A DNA stretch of 55,598 nucleotides from Bacteroidales bacterium (GTDB lineage Bacteria > Bacteroidota > Bacteroidia > Bacteroidales > Bacteroidaceae). The stretch is taken from contig JAQXZK010000119.1 in assembly GCA_029227175.1 (NCBI GenBank), positions 1 to 55,598 of the forward strand. The letters are read 5' to 3'. The position numbers and the translations under genes were made by a program. This document shows, one piece after another, positions 51,752 through 55,598 of this stretch; positions within the stretch are counted from its first letter, which is position 1; every line of letters starts with the position of its first letter. The notes beneath the pieces are model-generated. The model worked only from the letters and a program-made list of their open reading frames with translations. It searched no databases and was not told the DNA's origin.

Positions 51752-53683
51752 TTAGGCTTGTTGTTGTTCTTCTTCTTCCTTGACAAGGTCTTCCTCTACA
51801 ATCAGGTTCTGGACGATGAAGGATTGACGTTCCATGGTGTTCTTGCCCATGTAGAATCCGAGCAGTTCTTGCACCAGGTCGTTCTTGCGCAGCGATACCT
51901 GCTCTAAGCGCATGTCCGAGCCGATGAAGTTCTTGAACTCGTCGGCCGAGATTTCTCCCAAGCCTTTGAATCGGGTGATTTCCATGTCCTTGCCTTGCAG
52001 TTGGTCAATGGCTTTCAGCCGTTCGTCTTCGGTGTAGCAGTAGATGGTTTTCTTCTTGTTGCGCACGCGGAAGAGTGGGGTCTGCAGGATGTAGACGTGC
52101 CCCTTCTTGATGAGTTCGGGGAAGAACTGCAGGAAGAAGGTAATCATGAGCAGGCGGATGTGCATGCCGTCCACATCGGCATCCGTTGCGACAATTACTT
52201 TGTTGTATCTCAGTCCTTCGAGGCCGTCTTCGATGTTGAGTGCGGCCTGAAGCAGGTTGAACTCCTCGTTCTCGTAGACAATCTTTTTGGTCAGTCCGTA
52301 GCTGTTGAGTGGTTTTCCGCGGAGTGAGAAGACGGCTTGTGTGTTTACGTCACGGCTTTGGGTGATGGAGCCACTGGCCGACAGACCCTCGGTGATGAAG
52401 ATGCAGGAGTTGTTCTCTTCCTCCTTGCCTTTCCCGTCGTTGAGGTGGAAGCGGCAGTCGCGCAGTTTCTTGTTGTGCAGACTTGCTTTCTTGGCGCGTT
52501 CGCGAGCCAGTTTCGTGACACCGGCAATGGCTTTGCGCTCGCGTTCCGATTCCTGGATTTTCTGTTGCAGGATTTCAGCAACGGCCGCGTTCTTGTGGAG
52601 GTAGTTGTCTACTTCCTGCTTGATGAAGTCGCCCACAAACTTGTTCACGGTCGGGCCGGCCGGTTTCCCCTCTTCGGCGTTGGCCGGCCACATATTGTTG
52701 CTTCCCAGTTTGGTCTTCGTCTGACTTTCAAAGATGGGTTCTTCGATGTCTACGGCGATGGCAGCCACGATGCCGTTGCGAATGTCGCTGTACTCCATAT
52801 TTTTGCCGAAGAACTCCTTGATGGTCTTGGCGATGTGTTCCTTCAGTGCGCTTTGGTGCGTGCCTCCCTGCGTTGTGTGTTGGCCGTTGACGAAGGAGTA
52901 GTATTCTTCGCCGTATTGCCCGGTGTGGGTAAAGGCTATCTCGATGTCTTCGCCTTTCAGGTGTATGATGTCGTAGAGTCCCTCGCTCGTCATGTTGTCT
53001 TTCAGGAGGTCTTCCAACCCGTGGCGGGACACGATTTTCTGTCCGTTATATACAAATGTGAGGCCGGTGTTGAGGTAGGTGTAGTTCTTGAGCAGGTTCT
53101 CTACAAATCCGTTCTGGAAGGAGTAGTTGACGAAGAGCGTGTCGTCCGGTTCGAAGAAGATATAGGTTCCGGTCGGTTCGTTTGAGTCTTCCGTCACGTC
53201 GCTGACCAGTTTACCTTGTTCGAAGGTGGCGCGTCTCACCTTGCCGTCGCGAAAGCTGGCCACCTCAAAGTATCGGCTCAGGGCATTGACGGCTTTCACG
53301 CCCACCCCGTTCAGGCCCACGCTTTTCTTGAAGGCCTTCGAGTCATATTTCCCACCGGTGTTCAGTTTGCTGACGGCCTCAATCAGTTTCCCTTGTGGAA
53401 TGCCTCGCCCATAGTCTCGCACGCTGACCCTAAGGTTCCCCTCGATGGTTACTTCGATGCGCTTCCCGGCACCCATCTTAAATTCTTCGATGGAGTTGTC
53501 CATGACCTCCTTCAGGAGCACGTAGATGCCGTCGTCGCTCTGCGAACCGTCTCCCAGTCGGCCGATGTACATGCCCGAGCGCGTGCGCACGTGCTCCATG
53601 TCGTCCAGGTGACGGATGTTTTCCTCTGTATACTGAACAGGTTCGCCCATGAGTGGCAAACCTTCTGTTGCTATTTCTGCCAT
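51752..53683 (-). CDS. parE: DNA topoisomerase IV subunit B (type IIA, GyrB/ParE)
   Basis: I start at ATG 53683 (643 residues), because the promoter lies just upstream and inside the longer open frame. The GHKL ATPase motifs are [17 protein letters not shown] and [10 protein letters not shown]; the TOPRIM motifs are TEGLSASGS and DADVDG. The sequence around [17 protein letters not shown] is typical of the ParE form found in Bacteroidota rather than GyrB. With ParC it separates linked daughter chromosomes. First gene of the operon that includes coaD, S41 and AraC genes. Confidence 0.92.
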   Translation of the reverse strand: MAEIATEGLPLMGEPVQYTEENIRHLDDMEHVRTRSGMYIGRLGDGSQSDDGIYVLLKEVMDNSIEEFKMGAGKRIEVTIEGNLRVSVRDYGRGIPQGKLIEAVSKLNTGGKYDSKAFKKSVGLNGVGVKAVNALSRYFEVASFRDGKVRRATFEQGKLVSDVTEDSNEPTGTYIFFEPDDTLFVNYSFQNGFVENLLKNYTYLNTGLTFVYNGQKIVSRHGLEDLLKDNMTSEGLYDIIHLKGEDIEIAFTHTGQYGEEYYSFVNGQHTTQGGTHQSALKEHIAKTIKEFFGKNMEYSDIRNGIVAAIAVDIEEPIFESQTKTKLGSNNMWPANAEEGKPAGPTVNKFVGDFIKQEVDNYLHKNAAVAEILQQKIQESERERKAIAGVTKLARERAKKASLHNKKLRDCRFHLNDGKGKEEENNSCIFITEGLSASGSITQSRDVNTQAVFSLRGKPLNSYGLTKKIVYENEEFNLLQAALNIEDGLEGLRYNKVIVATDADVDGMHIRLLMITFFLQFFPELIKKGHVYILQTPLFRVRNKKKTIYCYTEDERLKAIDQLQGKDMEITRFKGLGEISADEFKNFIGSDMRLEQVSLRKNDLVQELLGFYMGKNTMERQSFIVQNLIVEEDLVKEEEEQQQA

Positions 53684-53707
53684 GGTATATTTGATACAAC
53701 TTGCAAG

Positions 53708-53738
53708 CAAAGGTAGAGAAGAAAATTTGAATATGCAA
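53708..53738 (-). promoter_or_regulatory. Promoter of the parE operon
   Basis: Minus strand: TTGC (53738-53735), 19-bp spacer, TACCTTTG (53715-53708), a perfect -7. The start codon is 25 bp later. Confidence 0.55.
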
Positions 53739-53807
53739 CTTTCTGTCCACAAACGGGGGTTCGGAGTTGATGGAAAACTTGTCTTTCCCGAAATGACAAT
53801 CACAACA

Positions 53808-53842
53808 AAGGGCAACCCACGTGCTGTGCGTGGGTTGCCCTT
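53808..53842 (-). terminator. Terminator of the lipoprotein/C10 peptidase unit
   Basis: AAGGGCAACCCACG (53808-53821) and CGTGGGTTGCCCTT (53829-53842) form a perfect 14-bp stem with a 7-nt loop, 28 bp after the lipoprotein stop codon. Confidence 0.75.
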
Positions 53843-53869
53843 GCTGTTCCTTATAATCGGGAGCCTGTG

Positions 53870-54529
53870 TCAGTTTGCACCGCCCGCGTTCTCGTATCTG
53901 TCTTTGATTTCATCCCACTCATAAGGATATATCTTCATCAGCTCGTCTTTGGTAGTTTCTTCATAACAGTCCAAAGAAAATTGACATGTAGCCCAAAGGT
54001 AAGCCTTGCCATCCTTAAATTCCAAGCCAATTACAAAACCTGGTGTGTGCCAATTTCCTATCCATGGGCTTATCAGACTAAAAGCTCCTGTTGCAGCATC
54101 GTATTTATATGGGGTTTGATATCTATATGGGGGAGTTACATCAAGACAGTCATACGCAGTACATTCACCGATTTCATCAAACGACAAGCAGGGTAATGAA
54201 TTCCCTCCACCTTCCTGTGGAAATTCAGGTTTCTCTGCCTTTCCTTTTTCGCTCATTAACCACTGTTCTTTCACTTTCCAGGCACGGTTTGTCACTTCCA
54301 CGTTGAACTCACCTTCCGAGAGCGGTGTGAACTTCAGCGGGACCCAGTGTCCGGTTTCGTTCTTTACATATTGAGCACCCACTACGTCGCCTCTCTTCAG
54401 GTTCGTCACGTCCAAGCCCTCAAAAGAGCCGTCGCTGTTCGTCGGTGAGTCTTCGTTGGAGCAGCCGTACAGAGAAAACATACATACGGATAAGCAGAGC
54501 ATGGCTGCGGATTTTAATAAATTCTTCAT
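53870..54529 (-). CDS. Lipoprotein of unknown function, downstream of a C10 peptidase
   Basis: The 219-residue protein starts MKNLLKSAAMLCLSVCMFSL and has a lipobox YGC with the lipid Cys at residue 23, followed by a Ser/Asn-rich linker. The body is beta-rich by its look (WVPLKFTPLSEGEFNVEVTN, FSLISPWIGNWHTPGFVIGL) with four further Cys (LPCLSF, GECTAYDC, DCYEE) that could form disulphides. I do not recognise a family. The C10 cysteine peptidase gene ends 49 bp upstream on the same strand; C10 genes in Bacteroides are often paired with inhibitor genes, so an inhibitor or accessory role is worth testing. Confidence 0.75.
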   Translation of the reverse strand: MKNLLKSAAMLCLSVCMFSLYGCSNEDSPTNSDGSFEGLDVTNLKRGDVVGAQYVKNETGHWVPLKFTPLSEGEFNVEVTNRAWKVKEQWLMSEKGKAEKPEFPQEGGGNSLPCLSFDEIGECTAYDCLDVTPPYRYQTPYKYDAATGAFSLISPWIGNWHTPGFVIGLEFKDGKAYLWATCQFSLDCYEETTKDELMKIYPYEWDEIKDRYENAGGAN

Positions 54530-54578
54530 AGTCAGTAAAGTTTGGAAGTTATGATTATATTATTTTCCTATTGTAGTT

Positions 54579-55598
54579 TTAGCGAACTCGTATATTTATG
54601 GTTGAAAAGTTACAGTCATAAGTTTTACCGTCGGCAGTATAGCTTGTGCCTTTCCGGTAATATCCATTATCAAGGCCTCCCCAACCCCAGTTACAGTGTA
54701 TATAGGTTGACGAATAATCCAAACGGTTGTAAACAAATATTCTCCACACATCTGCTCCGTCATCGTATTCATAATAATCGCAATAATAAGTACGAAAATC
54801 ACGAGATGCGTCAACCACCCATCTGTGACCTCTTCCATCATTACTATTGAAACCTCCCAATAAGTAAGGGAAACGAAGTGTAGCTGTAGGGCTGGTGGAT
54901 AATTCTGCAATGTATCCGTTATTGTTCAAGAATGATTTCAGATTATTGGGGGTGATTCCTGTTCTTCCATCATCATAAGAAGTATGCGGTATACTGTTAT
55001 ACATGGATAGTATTGCATCTTGTAGCTTGGTGTCGTAGCAGGTGGCTTGTGTAGCAAAGCTGGCCCAGTCGGAAGAGGTCACATTACCGTATGGCACGCC
55101 ATGATAAGCCATCACCTGTATGGCTGCAATAATGGCACATCCGGCAAGAGCACGCATGTTGGTATTTACATAAGGAAGTTTATTGTTATAGGGTTCTCCT
55201 TGATCCCATTTTGTCGCAAGAATCCTTCCATGGTCTACATGGTCGCTTTCTATTGTCTCTCCCATATACTCGTAGTTTACGAAATCCGGGTCGTTGGGGT
55301 CAAACGTATCAATGTACTTGTAATAAAAACCATAGTCGCCTTCCCATGGCGTGTCGTAGAATGTAGAACGTGTCTGTGCACCGGGTGATGCTGCGTGAAG
55401 CAAAGAATCCTGATTGAAACTTCGGATTTCATTTTCAAGATAATAAGGAAGTGCATCAAGGAACATTTTGAGTCCGCCATTAAACGATGTGTCGGCTATG
55501 CATCCGTTTTCTGTATAGGAAAGGACTTCCTGTACCCGTCGGTCTGCCGAAACCGTGGAGAATCCGTGCGTACCGTCTTCGTTGTTGAAGTCTATGAC
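54579..55598 (-). CDS. C10-family cysteine peptidase (streptopain-like) with Spi-type propeptide, 5' end outside the window
   Basis: The frame is open from the window edge to a stop at 54579 (339 residues visible); the ATG at 55466 is internal, since the in-frame sequence before it (HGFSTVSADRRVQEVLSYTE) is the classic C10 propeptide strand. The catalytic Cys is in ALAGCAIIAAIQVMAYHGVP, the catalytic His in GRGHRWVVDA, and the oxyanion/Trp region in HCNWGWGGLDNGYY. It is secreted or surface-bound in this family, made as a zymogen. The signal peptide would be outside the window. Bacteroides Bfp and streptococcal SpeB proteases are relatives. Confidence 0.92.
   Translation of the reverse strand, partial: VIDFNNEDGTHGFSTVSADRRVQEVLSYTENGCIADTSFNGGLKMFLDALPYYLENEIRSFNQDSLLHAASPGAQTRSTFYDTPWEGDYGFYYKYIDTFDPNDPDFVNYEYMGETIESDHVDHGRILATKWDQGEPYNNKLPYVNTNMRALAGCAIIAAIQVMAYHGVPYGNVTSSDWASFATQATCYDTKLQDAILSMYNSIPHTSYDDGRTGITPNNLKSFLNNNGYIAELSTSPTATLRFPYLLGGFNSNDGRGHRWVVDASRDFRTYYCDYYEYDDGADVWRIFVYNRLDYSSTYIHCNWGWGGLDNGYYRKGTSYTADGKTYDCNFSTINIRVR

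Noticed and set aside
53684..53815. Longer N-terminus for ParE
   Set aside because: The extension covers the promoter and has no family similarity; ATG 53683 is 25 bp after the -7 element.
55277..55466. ATG at 55466 as the start of the C10 peptidase
   Set aside because: In-frame sequence before it encodes the propeptide strand, so the true start is outside the window.

Overview
The window comes from a member of the Bacteroidota, most likely Bacteroidales (Bacteroides/Prevotella relatives). Evidence: a SusC/SusD pair with polysaccharide lyases, a DUF4834 gene after pssA, a C10 peptidase with a Spi-like propeptide, a DUF2723 membrane protein, and many promoters of the Bacteroidota type (-7 TAnnTTTG, -33 TTTG, spacer 19-21) with no clear Shine-Dalgarno sites. 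I cannot name the species from sequence alone.

Layout. 1-4.5 kb: the 5' part of a Na/Pi cotransporter gene (cut by the window edge), a nucleoside kinase and a DEAD-box RNA helicase. 4.5-6.2 kb: a gene-poor island with a short minus-strand RNA-like unit, a 50-residue lipoprotein gene and three consecutive repeat arrays (about 75-bp, 42-bp and 70-bp periods). 6.2-16.9 kb: a compact polysaccharide utilisation locus (SusC, SusD, two tandem heparinase II/III-fold proteins, a GH88 hydrolase). 17-20 kb: two identical tRNA-Asn genes, a PfkB kinase and an S41 protease. 20.1-28.1 kb: a minus-strand operon mutS - VanX-like dipeptidase - U32 protein - thioesterase - dprA - LemA-like - membrane protein; dnaE follows upstream with its own promoter. 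32.1-35.1 kb: psd - pssA - DUF4834 and a glycosyltransferase. 35.2-44.4 kb: a phosphate block made of a PiT transporter plus an O/P-type porin (minus), a divergent Na/Pi cotransporter (plus), a DUF418 protein and a PhoB/PhoR-like two-component system. 44.5-48.6 kb: DUF2723 glycosyltransferase-like protein plus polysaccharide deacetylase. 48.7-53.7 kb: minus-strand operon parE - coaD - S41 protease - AraC-type regulator. 53.8-55.6 kb: a lipoprotein of unknown function downstream of a C10 cysteine peptidase that runs off the window.

The clearest regulatory signal is in the phosphate block. The divergent porin/PiT and Na/Pi cotransporter promoters each carry four TGTAACA-like units at exact 11-bp spacing, and a two-unit version lies upstream of the response-regulator gene 5.5 kb away. 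This fits a local, autoregulated Pho regulon. Other items worth a look are the 42-bp minisatellite island before the SusCD locus, the 75-bp repeats that each supply a promoter-like end facing the tiny lipoprotein gene, and a family of short intergenic repeats shared by several gene ends.
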